A stretch of 64,000 nucleotides of DNA from Novosphingobium sp. BW1 (GCF_008107685.1 NZ_VIRF01000041.1:248001-312000), one strand, 5' to 3'. Shown: positions 37,089-47,101, counted from the stretch's first letter. Notes: generated by a model not told the origin, from the letters alone. Program-made: numbers and translations.

Positions 37089-37262
37089 TTACGGCAGGAT
37101 CGCATGGCCCTGGTGGCCTCTGGTGGCCAGTTGCCGCTCTTGTGCGGCCACCCTCTGGCGCGCCTCTTCATCCCCCTTTGCGCCAGCTTGGGCCAGATGC
37201 GAAAAGGCGAAAGAGGCCAGGAACGACAGAAAACCTACACTCAGGAACGTCTTTACGTGCAT
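37089..37262 (-). CDS. Possible small exported protein (57 residues)
   Basis: A minus-strand frame begins MHVKTFLSVGFLSFLASFAF and continues SHLAQAGAKGDEEARQRVAA. This looks like a signal peptide with a cleavage site at AQA, followed by about 30 mature, charged residues ending HAILP. The ribosome site is weak. It lies in the 425-bp gap between purN and ndk, downstream of the ndk terminator. It could be chance, but the signal-like start is better than expected for a shadow frame. The family is not recognised. Confidence 0.35.
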   Translation of the reverse strand: MHVKTFLSVGFLSFLASFAFSHLAQAGAKGDEEARQRVAAQERQLATRGHQGHAILP

Positions 37263-37379
37263 TGATGCCCCATCCGGCCTGCATCTGCAGGCCACCTTCT
37301 TGTCCCCCTTTTGCATCTCAGCCCCCGTTCGCAACGCGAAGTGAAAACTTGTTCACCTGCCCGCTCGGCGCATGCCCGC

Positions 37380-37414
37380 AAAAAAGGGGCCGCCCTTGCG
37401 AGCAGCCCCTTTTT
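37380..37414 (-). terminator. Rho-independent terminator after ndk
   Basis: A 10-bp stem (37381-37390 with 37405-37414) has a 14-base loop. Read on the minus strand it ends in a run of six T. It lies about 55 bp past the ndk stop. Confidence 0.85.
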
Positions 37415-37468
37415 CAACCGCAATGAGATGGGGCGGGACGCTGGCCGCTGGCCTGCGCCCCTGCTCAA

Positions 37469-37891
37469 TCAGCCGACGATTTCTTCGGGCTTGAAGAAGT
37501 AGGCGATTTCGATCGCGGCATTCTCGTCCGAGTCCGAACCGTGCGCCGAGTTGGCTTCGATCGATTCGGCGAAGGTCTTGCGGATGGTGCCATCGGCGGC
37601 GTCGGCCGGGTTGGTAGCGCCCATCACGTCGCGGTTGGCCTTCACGGCGTCTTCGCCTTCAAGAACCTGCACGACCACGGGACCCGAGATCATGAACGAG
37701 ACGAGGTCGTTGAAAAACGGACGCTCGGCGTGGACCGCGTAGAAGCCCTCGGCCTGTTCCTTGGTCATCTGGATGCGCTTCGAAGCAACGACGCGCAGTC
37801 CGGCATCTTCGAGCATCTTGGTGATCGCGCCGGTGAGGTTGCGGCGGGTAGCGTCGGGCTTGATGATCGAGAACGTGCGGGTAACCGCCAT
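37469..37891 (-). CDS. ndk: Nucleoside-diphosphate kinase
   Basis: Equilibrates nucleoside diphosphates and triphosphates through a phospho-His. The 140-residue product begins [20 protein letters not shown]. The active-site His is in [13 protein letters not shown], with [20 protein letters not shown] before it. The ATG at 37891 is the normal family start, although the frame is open upstream. It is the last gene in the pepA-holC-small genes-ndk series on the minus strand and is followed by a terminator. Confidence 0.98.
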   Translation of the reverse strand: MAVTRTFSIIKPDATRRNLTGAITKMLEDAGLRVVASKRIQMTKEQAEGFYAVHAERPFFNDLVSFMISGPVVVQVLEGEDAVKANRDVMGATNPADAADGTIRKTFAESIEANSAHGSDSDENAAIEIAYFFKPEEIVG

Positions 37892-38031
37892 GGGATCTGT
37901 CCTTGAAAAGTGAACGGGGGAACTCTTGCGCGCGCCACTAGCCCGCTTCGCAAGCATTCGCAAGAACAGGTTCGTCCAAGCGCCCTATTCGCGCCACCTC
38001 CGTGTAGCGCGCAAGGAACTGCTCAATCCGC

Positions 38032-38331
38032 TCAGTCAGCGTCCAGAGAGCCGTTCTCATGGCGTCCGCCGCCCGCCGGTCGCGCCTGGCCTGCGAGAAG
38101 GTTCGAAGGAAAGTCGGGCGAGAGAGTGCGCTCCAGCTTGCGGCACAGCACGGCATGTTCCAGCAGCGCGCTGGACACCCCGCGCAGCCAGCCTTCGTGC
38201 AGCGCCATCTCTCCGGTGAGCAGACGGCCCACGCTGCGCTCCGAGCACCCCAGAATCTGCGCGACGGCGCGCACACCGCCAAGCGCCTCAACCGCGCGGG
38301 TAAAAAGGGTAAGCTGTTCCTGGGATGTCAT
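38032..38331 (-). CDS. Small helix-turn-helix protein
   Basis: A 99-residue protein with one probable DNA-binding helix-turn-helix in EALGGVRAVAQILGCSERSV followed by GRLLTGEMALHEGWL, resembling the YdaS/Cro-like group. The C-terminal third is basic and disordered in appearance. The ATG at 38331 is chosen because the helix-turn-helix begins about 15 residues after it. The frame continues upstream to 38439 with unlike composition. It lies about 140 bp upstream of ndk on the same strand. Target genes are unknown. Confidence 0.65.
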   Translation of the reverse strand: MTSQEQLTLFTRAVEALGGVRAVAQILGCSERSVGRLLTGEMALHEGWLRGVSSALLEHAVLCRKLERTLSPDFPSNLLAGQARPAGGGRHENGSLDAD

Positions 38332-38435
38332 GAAATCGAGGCCCTTGTCGCCGCGCTGGGAAGTTCGCCGCGCGGGAATTGGACCCGAAGGCCAGCCAAG
38401 CGCGCGAGAGCCTGTGGGCACCGGCTGCGCCAATG

Positions 38436-38618
38436 TCAATCGGCGGGCGTGCCGCTATCCTGATCAGCGCCGTCCTCGCCCGCCTTGCCAAGCTTCGCAC
38501 CTCCCGCACCAAGCATCAGCCCGAGAAGAAGGCCCAGAGCGATATTGTCGATGATCACGCCGACAACGAGACCACCCACGACCCCCAGCGAGAAGCCTGT
38601 TGAAGCCGTTCTGATCAT
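38436..38618 (-). CDS. Small Gly-rich membrane protein (60 residues)
   Basis: The product is two Gly-rich hydrophobic segments, FSLGVVGGLVVGVIID and IALGLLLGLMLGAGGAKLG, with an acidic tail (GEDGADQDSGTPAD). Regular Gly spacing suggests helix-helix packing in the inner membrane. It starts at an ATG and lies between holC and the helix-turn-helix gene on the same strand. The family is not recognised, but hydrophobic profile and context support a real gene. Confidence 0.6.
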   Translation of the reverse strand: MIRTASTGFSLGVVGGLVVGVIIDNIALGLLLGLMLGAGGAKLGKAGEDGADQDSGTPAD

Positions 38619-38698
38619 GCCTATTAGCCCCCAGCCTATCCAGTCAGTGCAGCAGATCAGGACCGTCCGCTCGCGTCAAGACCGGGGTCTAAACCGAA

Positions 38699-39148
38699 CT
38701 ATTCGGATGCCTTCTTTGCCCAGCGTCCGTCTTCCTGCGCCCAGTATTCCTTGGTCACGCCCTCACGCCCGCGCAGGTCCTTCCAGACCTGCCGGGCCTC
38801 CTCAACGGTATCGTTGTCGAACAGATAGAAGACGCGCTCGAAGGGGGCCACCCCTGCACCTTCACGCCAGTGACCGTCGGCGAGGAACAGGAAGCGTGCG
38901 CCGTTGGCAGGAGCGACCTCGCCCGACAGCAGGATGGGCTGGCGCTCAGCGTGAGGTTCGCTCGCTTCGCCATTGGCCAGGAAGCTCTGCGGGGAAAGCG
39001 TCCAGAGCCCACGCGAGATTTCCGCGCGCTGGCGTTCCTCTCCCGAGACAACGAGAACGCGCGCGCCCGCCTCCAGCGATTTCTTCGCCAGAAGCGGGAC
39101 CACGGCGTGGGCGGGGTCACGGCTGAGCTGGTAGAACATCACGCGCAT
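38699..39148 (-). CDS. holC: DNA polymerase III subunit chi
   Basis: The chi subunit, which links the clamp loader to single-stranded-DNA-binding protein. The 149-residue product begins VMFYQLSRDPAHAVVPLLAK and includes VLVVSGEERQRAEISRGLW and ERVFYLFDNDTVEEARQVW, matching bacterial HolC. The ATG at 39148 is chosen for family similarity. It lies 22 bp after the pepA stop, as in many proteobacteria, and forms an operon with pepA. Confidence 0.93.
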   Translation of the reverse strand: MRVMFYQLSRDPAHAVVPLLAKKSLEAGARVLVVSGEERQRAEISRGLWTLSPQSFLANGEASEPHAERQPILLSGEVAPANGARFLFLADGHWREGAGVAPFERVFYLFDNDTVEEARQVWKDLRGREGVTKEYWAQEDGRWAKKASE

Positions 39149-39170
39149 CGGCCCCGCCCCCTGCCCTGTC

Positions 39171-40634
39171 TCAGCCTTCCGCCGTGTCGCGGATAAGGCG
39201 GTCGAGCAGGCGCACGCCGTAGCCCGTCGCGCCCTTGCCCCAGGTAGCGCCGGGCTTGTCCGCCCAGGCCATGCCCGCAATGTCGAGGTGCGCCCAAGGA
39301 CGCCCCTTGTCGATGAAGCGCTGCAGGTACTGCGCAGCGGTGATCGAACCCCCGAAACGCGTGCCCACGTTCTTCATGTCGGCAATCGCGCTGTCGAGCT
39401 GCTTGTCGTAGGCCGCGCCCATCGGCATGCGCCACACCTTGTCGCCCGAGGCCGCGCCCGCCGCGTCGAGATCCGCCGCAAGATCGTCGTCATTGCTGAA
39501 AAGGCCTGCGTATTCATGGGCAAGCGAGATCAGGATCGCGCCGGTCAGCGTCGCCACGTCGAGGATGCGGACAGGGTCGTAGGTCTGCTGCGCGTAAGTC
39601 AGGACATCGCACATGACCAGACGGCCTTCGGCGTCGGTGTTGATGACCTCGACGGTCTGGCCCGACATCGTGGTGACCACGTCACCGGGACGCTGCGCAT
39701 TACCGTCGGGCATGTTCTCGACCAGGCCGCACAGGCCGACCACGTTGGCCTTGGCCTTGCGCTTGGCGAGCGCGAGCATGGCACCCGCGACCGCACCGGC
39801 GCCGCCCATGTCCCACTTCATGTCTTCCATTCCGCCGGGCTGCTTGAGGCTGATGCCCCCCGTATCGAAGGTCACGCCCTTGCCCACGAAGGCCACCGGC
39901 TTGTCGCCCTCGGCGCCGCCATTCCACTCCATGACGAGCAGGCGCGCGGGGCGCACCGAGCCCTGCGCGACGCCGAGAAGAGCGCCCATGCCCAGCTCGG
40001 CCATCTCGGCATCGTCCAGAACACGGATGACGAGGCCGCTGCCCTCCATGCGCGCCTGGCAACGCTCGACAAAACTTTCGGGGTAGATCGTGTTGGCCGG
40101 CTCGGTTACCAGTTCACGGGTGAAGGCCACGCCCTCGGCCACGCCCTTTTCCACGGCCCAGAGCGCTTCGGCTCCCTCAGGTGCGCCAACAAGGTCGAGC
40201 GAGGTCAGGCTGACCTTCTGCTCGTCCTTGAGAGTGGTGCGGTACTTGGTCCAGGTCCACGACCGCAGCTTGGCGCCTGTCAAGGCCGCCACGGCATCCT
40301 CAGCGGAGAACCCTGCGCCGGTCAGATCAAAGGCGATCGCCTCCTCGCCCGAGGTCAGAAACCTCGCCGTCACGGCTGCCGCGGCACGCTCGATCGCGGC
40401 GCTGCGGTCGGCGGCATCGGGACCACCGATCCCGGCCAGAACCGCACGCACGGTTGCGCCGCCACGTTCCACGAACCCGTCGAAGACCTGGCCCGGCTTG
40501 CCCGCAAAGCGCGAGAGCTTTGCACCTTCTGCCAGCACCGGCTCGAGATCGGCGGGTACTGCGTCCTGGTTTACAAAGCGGACAACGAGACGCGCGCTGG
40601 AGGGGGACGCCGCGTCAAGAAACTGGATATTCAT
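39171..40634 (-). CDS. pepA: Leucyl aminopeptidase
   Basis: A cytosolic dimetal M17 aminopeptidase of 487 residues. The signature NTDAEGRLVM is present, with metal-ligand blocks FVGKGVTFDTGGISLK (Lys and Asp) and MKWDMGGAGAV. The start at 40634 follows CAGGAG at good spacing; the upstream extension is not conserved. The gene heads the minus-strand series pepA-holC and is divergent from lptD across 128 bp, which must hold both promoters. In some bacteria PepA also binds DNA, which cannot be judged here. Confidence 0.97.
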   Translation of the reverse strand: MNIQFLDAASPSSARLVVRFVNQDAVPADLEPVLAEGAKLSRFAGKPGQVFDGFVERGGATVRAVLAGIGGPDAADRSAAIERAAAAVTARFLTSGEEAIAFDLTGAGFSAEDAVAALTGAKLRSWTWTKYRTTLKDEQKVSLTSLDLVGAPEGAEALWAVEKGVAEGVAFTRELVTEPANTIYPESFVERCQARMEGSGLVIRVLDDAEMAELGMGALLGVAQGSVRPARLLVMEWNGGAEGDKPVAFVGKGVTFDTGGISLKQPGGMEDMKWDMGGAGAVAGAMLALAKRKAKANVVGLCGLVENMPDGNAQRPGDVVTTMSGQTVEVINTDAEGRLVMCDVLTYAQQTYDPVRILDVATLTGAILISLAHEYAGLFSNDDDLAADLDAAGAASGDKVWRMPMGAAYDKQLDSAIADMKNVGTRFGGSITAAQYLQRFIDKGRPWAHLDIAGMAWADKPGATWGKGATGYGVRLLDRLIRDTAEG

Positions 40635-40762
40635 GAATTCTCCTGAACTCGTACCTTTTTGCAGGTGAAGCGCACTGCCCCGGCGCCGGATGAGCAGCAG
40701 GGCTGTGCGCTTCACCGCAAGCATGGATTGCAGTTAGGCACAGGCGGTGCGATAGGCAAGCC

Positions 40763-43108
40763 ATGCTCCCAGCCGCATCGTCTCCCCTGCAAGCCATTTT
40801 CTCCCGCTTGCGACCTGTTTCGCTGAACGCTCTCACGCTTGCCCTTGCCACGGGGGGAGCCGCTGCGTTTCTGCCTGCAAGCGCCGCAGCGCAGGACTTG
40901 ACCCGCACGCCGGGAACGGCCCCGATCACCGAGGCGCCCCCCGAACCCGCGCCCGCGACCGAAGAGGCGGTCCCGGTCGCCTTCGAAGCCGATATTGTGG
41001 AATACGACGAGAACGGCGAGAGCGTGACCGCCAGCGGCAACGTCGTGCTGCGCCGCGACGGGCAATCGGTCCGCGCCGATTCGGTCACCTGGAACCGCAC
41101 CAGCGGCAAGATCCTGGCGAACGGCAACGTGCGCCTCGTCGACGAACGCGGCAACCAGGTCTTTAGCGACGAGGTCGAACTCACCGACGAATTGAAGACC
41201 GGCATGCTGGAAAACCTGCTGCTGGTCCTGCGCGAGGGTGGACGCCTTGCCGCCAAGGACGGCCAGCGCCTGGGCAACGGCGATGTCATCCTGAACCATG
41301 CCGCCTACACCGGCTGCTCGGTCGTGGGCCGCGGCGATTGCCCCAAGGAGCCGACCTGGAAAGTCGTTGCCAAGAGCGTAACCTATTCCGAGGCCGAACA
41401 GCGCGTGCGCTTCAGCGATGCGCGCCTCGAACTGTTTGGCACGGTGCAATTGCCGCTGCTGGGCCTCACCATCAGCACCGACGGCGATGCGGTTTCGGGC
41501 TTCCTCATCCCGGACCTGCGCTCCTCGCCTTCCAACGGCATCGAAGTCGGCATTCCCTACTACTGGAAGATCGACAAGAACCGCGACATCACGGGGACAC
41601 TGCACCTCTTCACCGAATCCGCTCCGATGGGCTCGGTCGAATACCGCGCGCTGACCGACAAGGGCGCCTACCAGATCACCGGCTACGCGACCTCGAGCGA
41701 ACGCATCCCGATCTATGGCTCGAACGGCAGCCCGACCGGCAGCAGCGCGTTCCGTGGCTACGTCGAGGCCAACGGCAAGTTCCAGCTGAGCGAGCACTGG
41801 AGCGTGACCGGGTTCCTGCGCCGCGCGACCGACCGCACGTTCCTGCGCCGCTACGACATCAGCCGCGATGACCGTTTGCGCTCGCTCGTCGAGCTCGAAC
41901 GGATCGACGCGAAGAGCTACCTCTCGATTGCCGGCTATGCCACACAGACCATGCAATCGACCCGCGACCAAGGCCAGATCCCGATTGCGCTGCCGGCTAT
42001 CGACTACCGCCGCCGCTTCACGGACCCGGTGGCAGGCGGACGCATCGAGACCCAGCTCAACGCCCTCGCGCTCACCCGCACCGCTGGGCAGGACACCCAG
42101 CGCGCCTTTGCCAGCGCGCAGTGGTCGCGCCGCGAAATCACCGGAATGGGCCAGGTCGTCACCGCGACCGGGCTCGTGCGCGGCGACATCTACCATTCCG
42201 ACGAAAACTACGGGACGAACACCCTTCTCTACCGCGGCGACCCGGGCTGGCAGACTCGCGGCGTGGCCCTGGCCGCGCTGGATGTGGAATGGCCGATGGT
42301 TGGTGAAGTCTTCGGCGGCCACCAGGTCCTGACCCCGCGTGTCCAGTTCGTCGCCGCACCCGACACGCGCAATCTCGCCATCCCCAACGAAGATGCGCGC
42401 GCGATCGAGCTGGAGACGAGCAACCTCTTCGCGCTTAACCGCTTCCCCGGCTATGACCGGATAGAGGACGGCACGCGCATGACCTATGGTCTGGACTGGC
42501 GGTTCGAACGCTCGCGCTGGCGCATCACTTCGCAGATCGGCCAGAGCATCCGTATGTCGGGCGATGACAACATCGCCCCTGACGGCACCGGCTTCACCGG
42601 CACCTTCTCGGATATCGTGGGCCGCACCGAACTGCGCTATCGCAACTTCGTGCGGCTCATTCACCGCTTCCGCCTCGACAAATCCAGCCTGGCGGTGCGC
42701 CGCAACGAGATCGATGCCGTGATCGGCAATTCCAAAACGTATCTCGAAGTCGGCTACACCGACCTCAACCGCAACATCTACGCCGTAGACCTGCCTGACG
42801 ATTCCGAGCTGGGCCGCGTGGAAGACCTTCGTGACCGACAGGAGCTTCGCGCCGCGGGCCGCGTTGCCTTCGCCCGCCATTGGTCGCTGTTCGGCTCGGC
42901 CGTCATCAACCTGACCGATGCCAGTGAGGATCCCGTTTCGGGGTCAGACGGCTTCCAGCCCCTGCGCACCCGCTTCGGCGCCTCCTACGAGGACGACTGC
43001 CTGCGCGTCGGCTTCACCTGGCGGCGCGATTATGTCTCGAACGGCGACGCCCGTCGCGGCAACTCGTTCCTGATCAGCTTCAGCCTCAAGAACATTGGCC
43101 TGCATTGA
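40763..43108 (+). CDS. lptD: LPS-assembly outer-membrane protein LptD
   Basis: The outer-membrane translocon that inserts lipopolysaccharide, working with LptE. The 781-residue product has a signal peptide ending near residue 43, then an LptA/OstA-like periplasmic domain (about 70-200, ADIVEYDENGESVTASGNV). The rest is a large beta-barrel. Cys residues in YTGCSVVGRGDCPKEP and in EDDCLRVGF are candidates for the disulfides that LptD needs. It heads the well-known lptD-surA-pdxA-rsmA operon. The 238-bp gap before surA contains no feature I can recognise. Confidence 0.94.
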   Translation: MLPAASSPLQAIFSRLRPVSLNALTLALATGGAAAFLPASAAAQDLTRTPGTAPITEAPPEPAPATEEAVPVAFEADIVEYDENGESVTASGNVVLRRDGQSVRADSVTWNRTSGKILANGNVRLVDERGNQVFSDEVELTDELKTGMLENLLLVLREGGRLAAKDGQRLGNGDVILNHAAYTGCSVVGRGDCPKEPTWKVVAKSVTYSEAEQRVRFSDARLELFGTVQLPLLGLTISTDGDAVSGFLIPDLRSSPSNGIEVGIPYYWKIDKNRDITGTLHLFTESAPMGSVEYRALTDKGAYQITGYATSSERIPIYGSNGSPTGSSAFRGYVEANGKFQLSEHWSVTGFLRRATDRTFLRRYDISRDDRLRSLVELERIDAKSYLSIAGYATQTMQSTRDQGQIPIALPAIDYRRRFTDPVAGGRIETQLNALALTRTAGQDTQRAFASAQWSRREITGMGQVVTATGLVRGDIYHSDENYGTNTLLYRGDPGWQTRGVALAALDVEWPMVGEVFGGHQVLTPRVQFVAAPDTRNLAIPNEDARAIELETSNLFALNRFPGYDRIEDGTRMTYGLDWRFERSRWRITSQIGQSIRMSGDDNIAPDGTGFTGTFSDIVGRTELRYRNFVRLIHRFRLDKSSLAVRRNEIDAVIGNSKTYLEVGYTDLNRNIYAVDLPDDSELGRVEDLRDRQELRAAGRVAFARHWSLFGSAVINLTDASEDPVSGSDGFQPLRTRFGASYEDDCLRVGFTWRRDYVSNGDARRGNSFLISFSLKNIGLH

Positions 43109-43346
43109 GGGGCCAGCATTGAACGGTCCTGCGCGGGCCGCCTGCCACGCCCGGCGTTGGCAGCGGTCCACAAAGCCGCTATCGGGTGAGCGCATTTTCC
43201 GATAAGCCCCGCCGCGACAGCTTGCGTTAAGCCGTTTTGCGGCAGGTAGACGCATCCATGTCCGCACTCAGCAAGCGGACGACACATTTTTCCGCCTTGG
43301 GCGGAGCCACCCTTCGGGGGCGGCCGAATACGGGATTGAAATCACG

Positions 43347-44705
43347 GTGGTAGCAGTCAATCGCAACAGGTTCCTGAAGCGCACTCTGGCCGGCGTTGCC
43401 TCGCTCGCCGTCCTTGCGGGCGTGCTGGGCACGGGCGCTGCGAGCGCGCAGTCCGCCCCCCAGGGCGCGATCGTCATCCCCGACGACGTCAAGATTTTCG
43501 GCAACGACAACCCCAATGTGCGCAAGGCAACCGCGGTGGTGAACGGTGACGTCATCACCGGCACCGACGTTGACCAGCGCCTCGCGCTGATCCTCGCGGC
43601 CAATCAGAACGAACTGAGCGCGGAAGACCAGAAGCGCCTGCGCCTCCAGGTCCTGCGCAACCTCATCGACGAAACGCTCCAGATCCAGGAAGCCGAGGCC
43701 AACGAGGTCGAGGTCGCCCAGGCCGAGATCGACCAGTCCTACGCCCGCGTCGCAGCGCAGAACTTCGACCAGGACACCTCGGCGATGGACGCCTACCTCA
43801 AGCGCATCGGCTCCTCGGCCGAATCGCTCAAGCGCCAGATCCGCGGCGAAATGTCGTGGCAGCGCCTGCTCCAGCGCAACATCGCCCCCTTCATCAACGT
43901 CTCCGAGGATGAGGTGAACGAGACGATCCAGCGCCTCGAAGCCTCCAAGGGCACCGAGGAATACCGCATCGGCGAGATCTACCTTGCCGCTCCTGCCGAA
44001 GCGCGCGAGCAGGTCTACAACAACGCCTCGCAGATCGTGCAGCAGATCCGCGAGGGCGGAAGCTTCGTCGCCTATGCGCGCCAGTACTCGCAGGCCTCGA
44101 CCGCCGCGGTCGGCGGTGACCTTGGCTGGATTCGCCTCGCGCAGCTTCCTGCCGAGCTTGCCACTGTCGCGCGTGAGATGCAGCCCGGCCAGCTCGTCGG
44201 CCCGGTCGAGGTTCCCGGCGGCTTCGACATCCTCTACCTCATCGACAAGCGCCAGGTCCTGACCGCAGATCCGCGCGATGCGATCCTTTCGCTCAAGCAG
44301 ATCTCGATCACCTTCCCCAAGGGCACCACCGAGGCCCAGGCCGGCCAGCGTGCCGAGGAGTTCGCCAAGACGATCCAGAGCGCCAAGGGCTGCGGCAACG
44401 TCGAGGAAGTCGCCGCTACCATCGGCGCGCAGGTCGTGACCAACGACCAGGTCAAGGCGCGCGATCTGCCCGCCCAGATCCAGTCGGCGATCCTCCAGCT
44501 GTCGCCGGGTGAAAGCCTGCCCCCGTTCGGCTCGCTCGAAGACGGCGTGCGCATGCTCATGCTGTGCGGCCGCGACGATCCCCAGACCAGCAGCGGTCCC
44601 AACTTCGACCAGCTCATGGCGCAGATGGAAGACGAACGCATCAACAAGCGCGCGCAGATGTACCTGCGCGACCTTCGCCGCGATGCCGTCATCGAGTACA
44701 ACTGA
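43347..44705 (+). CDS. surA: Periplasmic chaperone and peptidyl-prolyl isomerase SurA
   Basis: A chaperone for outer-membrane proteins, 452 residues, beginning at a GTG. The signal sequence (TLAGVASLAVLAGVLGTGAA) ends near residue 33. A SurA-type N-terminal domain includes VVNGDVITGTDVDQRLALI and LRLQVLRNLIDETLQIQEA. One clear parvulin domain (about 210-310) has GSFVAYARQYSQ and GDLGWIRLAQLP. The second parvulin repeat of E. coli SurA is weak or absent, as is common in alphaproteobacteria. It lies between lptD and pdxA in the same direction. Confidence 0.92.
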   Translation: MVAVNRNRFLKRTLAGVASLAVLAGVLGTGAASAQSAPQGAIVIPDDVKIFGNDNPNVRKATAVVNGDVITGTDVDQRLALILAANQNELSAEDQKRLRLQVLRNLIDETLQIQEAEANEVEVAQAEIDQSYARVAAQNFDQDTSAMDAYLKRIGSSAESLKRQIRGEMSWQRLLQRNIAPFINVSEDEVNETIQRLEASKGTEEYRIGEIYLAAPAEAREQVYNNASQIVQQIREGGSFVAYARQYSQASTAAVGGDLGWIRLAQLPAELATVAREMQPGQLVGPVEVPGGFDILYLIDKRQVLTADPRDAILSLKQISITFPKGTTEAQAGQRAEEFAKTIQSAKGCGNVEEVAATIGAQVVTNDQVKARDLPAQIQSAILQLSPGESLPPFGSLEDGVRMLMLCGRDDPQTSSGPNFDQLMAQMEDERINKRAQMYLRDLRRDAVIEYN

Positions 44706-44728
44706 CGCAAGGCCGAAACGCTGAGCCG

Positions 44729-45778
44729 ATGGACAGCCCTGCCCCCGCTCCGACCGTGACCAGGCCAAGCGCAGCGCCTGTCGCTGTCTCGCTCGGCGAT
44801 CCGGCGGGGATCGCCCCCGAACTGATCGTCGAGGCTTGGCTGCAGCGCCGCGAGGCGGGCCTCTCGCCCTTCTTCGCGGTTGGCGGCGCACTGACGCTGG
44901 GCATGGCCGCAGCCTCGCGCGGACATGCCCTGCCGGTGCGCCAGATCGAGCGTCCAGCCGAAGCGCTCGAGATCTTCGAAGAGGCATTGCCCGTCCTGGG
45001 CGAAGCCGACTGCGCGCCCCGGTTCGGCGAGCCCGACGAGGCCGGCGCACGTCTTGCCCTTTATTCGCTGACCGAGGCGACCGACCTTGCCCGCACCGGC
45101 GCGGCAGGCGCGGTCGTCACCGGCCCGATCGCCAAGGCGCGCCTTGCGACCGTCGGGTTCGCCCATCCCGGGCAGACCGAGTTCCTGGCCGAGGCGTGCG
45201 CGCTTGGCCCCAACGATGCCGTGATGATGCTGGCCGGGCCCAACTTGCGCACCGTGCCGCTGACCGTGCATGAGCCGCTTGCCCGCGTTCCCGCGCTGAT
45301 CACACCGGACCTTATCACCCACAAGGCCCGCATCGTTGCGCGCGCGCTGGTGCGCGACTTCGGCCTTGCAGCGCCGCGTATTGCCATCACCGGGCTCAAC
45401 CCGCATGCGGGCGAAGGCGGGCGCATGGGCAAGGAGGAAATCCAGGTCATCGCGCCCGCAATTGCCCAGCTCCAGGCCGAGGGACTGGCCGTCACCGGCC
45501 CGCACCCGGCCGACGCGCTGTTCGCCGCGCACGAACGTGGGAGCTACGACGTGGCCTTGTGCATGTACCACGACCAGGCGCTGATCCCGATCAAGACGCT
45601 CGACTTCGACGCGGGCGTCAACGTGACGCTCGGCCTTCCCATCATCCGCACCTCGCCCGACCACGGCACCGCTTTCGGCATCGCGGGGCGCAACATCGCG
45701 AGCCCCGGCGCCATGATCGCGGCGCTGCGCATGGCCGGCGACTGCGCCGCCCGCCGCACTGCGGGCCTTCTTCCATGA
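44729..45778 (+). CDS. pdxA: 4-hydroxythreonine-4-phosphate dehydrogenase
   Basis: Oxidises 4-phosphohydroxy-L-threonine in pyridoxal-phosphate synthesis. The 349-residue product includes [34 protein letters not shown] [26 protein letters not shown], the metal-binding [14 protein letters not shown] and [15 protein letters not shown]. The ATG at 44729 lies 24 bp after surA and is followed by a normal N-terminus, whereas the longer frame overlaps surA. It precedes rsmA by 13 bp. Confidence 0.97.
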   Translation: MDSPAPAPTVTRPSAAPVAVSLGDPAGIAPELIVEAWLQRREAGLSPFFAVGGALTLGMAAASRGHALPVRQIERPAEALEIFEEALPVLGEADCAPRFGEPDEAGARLALYSLTEATDLARTGAAGAVVTGPIAKARLATVGFAHPGQTEFLAEACALGPNDAVMMLAGPNLRTVPLTVHEPLARVPALITPDLITHKARIVARALVRDFGLAAPRIAITGLNPHAGEGGRMGKEEIQVIAPAIAQLQAEGLAVTGPHPADALFAAHERGSYDVALCMYHDQALIPIKTLDFDAGVNVTLGLPIIRTSPDHGTAFGIAGRNIASPGAMIAALRMAGDCAARRTAGLLP

Positions 45779-45791
45779 GCGATCCCCTGCC

Positions 45792-46625
45792 ATGAGCACG
45801 CTTCCCCCTTTGCGCGAGGTCATCGCCCGCCACGGCCTCTCTGCCTCGAAGGCGCTGGGCCAGAATTTCCTCTTCGACGAGCAGCTGCTCGACCGCATTG
45901 CCGCCATTCCCGGATCGCTCGAGGGTGAGAAGGTGCTCGAGGTCGGCCCGGGCCCCGGCGGCCTGACCCGTGCACTTCTGCGCGCAGGAGCCGAGGTTAC
46001 CGCGATCGAGATGGACCGGCGCTGCCTGCCCGCACTGGCCGAAGTGGAAGCCGCCTTTCCCGGAAAGCTCAAGGTCATTGAGGGCGATGCGATGAAGATC
46101 GCGCCCGCCACGCTCTTCGACGGGCCCTACCACATCGTCGCAAACCTGCCCTACAACGTGGGTACAGCGCTGTTCACGGGCTGGCTTTCAGGCGAGGAAT
46201 GGCCGCCGCAGTGGCGTTCGCTCACGCTCATGTTCCAGGAAGAGGTCGCCCGGCGCATCGTCGCGCAGACCAACACCTCAGCGTATGGACGCCTCGCTGT
46301 GCTTGCGCAGTGGCGTGCGAAGGCAAAACTGGCGCTGAAGGTCCACCGCAGCGCGTTCACGCCGCCGCCCAAGGTCATGTCCGCCATCGTGCACGTGGTG
46401 CCCGGCGAGGCGCCAGAAGGCGTCTCGATGCGCCTGCTCGAACGCGTGACAGAGGCCGCCTTTGGGCAGCGCCGCAAGATGCTGCGGCAGAGCCTGAAGG
46501 GCTTGCCCGGCGCGCTCGCCGCGCTCGAGGAGATCGGCATCGATCCCCAGCGCCGCGCAGAAACGCTCACGGTCGCCGAGTTCGTGGCTATTGCCCACAC
46601 ACTGGATCAGTCGAAAGGGGCGTAA
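45792..46625 (+). CDS. rsmA: 16S rRNA (adenine1518/1519-N6)-dimethyltransferase
   Basis: Dimethylates two adjacent adenines in the 3' end of 16S rRNA. The 277-residue product has [12 protein letters not shown], the SAM-binding [21 protein letters not shown], the catalytic [13 protein letters not shown] and [11 protein letters not shown]. It is the last gene of the lptD-surA-pdxA-rsmA operon. The final 19 bases overlap the PilZ gene on the other strand, so the two transcripts are convergent and overlapping. Confidence 0.97.
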   Translation: MSTLPPLREVIARHGLSASKALGQNFLFDEQLLDRIAAIPGSLEGEKVLEVGPGPGGLTRALLRAGAEVTAIEMDRRCLPALAEVEAAFPGKLKVIEGDAMKIAPATLFDGPYHIVANLPYNVGTALFTGWLSGEEWPPQWRSLTLMFQEEVARRIVAQTNTSAYGRLAVLAQWRAKAKLALKVHRSAFTPPPKVMSAIVHVVPGEAPEGVSMRLLERVTEAAFGQRRKMLRQSLKGLPGALAALEEIGIDPQRRAETLTVAEFVAIAHTLDQSKGA

Positions 46626-47101
46626 GAGACCGTCTGCAAGCCCGTGACGGGCGGCGTGCTCAGACGCGAGATCGCCAGCAGCGTGCACAGCAATGCCAGA
46701 ACGAGGAACGCTAAATTGAGAACGCGCCCCGATGGTGGGGCGTCGTCAAGGATAGTGCGTAAGAAACCCCGAGGGCCACGATAACTGTCGCCGGGATGCG
46801 CCATCGGCAGTGGACCGGCACGCAGCAAGCGCCCCGCCTGCAAGGCCGCAACATCGATCGGCTCGCGAAACGCGATACCGCAGCGATCCGCCCCGCGCCA
46901 GCGTACCTGCCCATCAAGATGCCGCCCGGCCACCCGCAGGGAAACCGCCGTACCGCGCGGAGGCGGCGTATCGAGGAGAGCGAGGACGCCCCCCGACGCG
47001 GCATTCACCAGGGTCACGGAGATGTCGCGATCACCAACCTCGAGAATGGCTTCCAGAGCCACGTCGATCCGCTCTTCGCGACGCTGTTTGTGAAACGGCA
47101 T
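46607..47101 (-). CDS. PilZ-domain protein with C-terminal membrane helix
   Basis: A probable cyclic-di-GMP receptor of 164 residues. The PilZ domain spans about residues 5-95. It has the Arg-x3-Arg motif in [12 protein letters not shown] and a D/N-x-S-x-x-G-like NAASGG. A Pro-rich linker leads to one membrane helix ([19 protein letters not shown], about 125-145) near the C-terminus. The ATG at 47101 is chosen because the PilZ motif begins directly after it. Its 3' end overlaps rsmA on the other strand. The GGDEF-EAL protein at 27-29 kb is a possible partner, though this is inference. Confidence 0.82.
   Translation of the reverse strand: MPFHKQRREERIDVALEAILEVGDRDISVTLVNAASGGVLALLDTPPPRGTAVSLRVAGRHLDGQVRWRGADRCGIAFREPIDVAALQAGRLLRAGPLPMAHPGDSYRGPRGFLRTILDDAPPSGRVLNLAFLVLALLCTLLAISRLSTPPVTGLQTVSYAPFD

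Noticed and set aside
40712..42880. A 722-codon minus-strand frame across lptD
   Set aside because: It lies opposite a convincing LptD and has no domain, signal or ribosome site of its own.
43227..45050. A 607-codon minus-strand frame across surA and pdxA
   Set aside because: It mirrors two well-supported genes of a conserved operon and shows no protein family.
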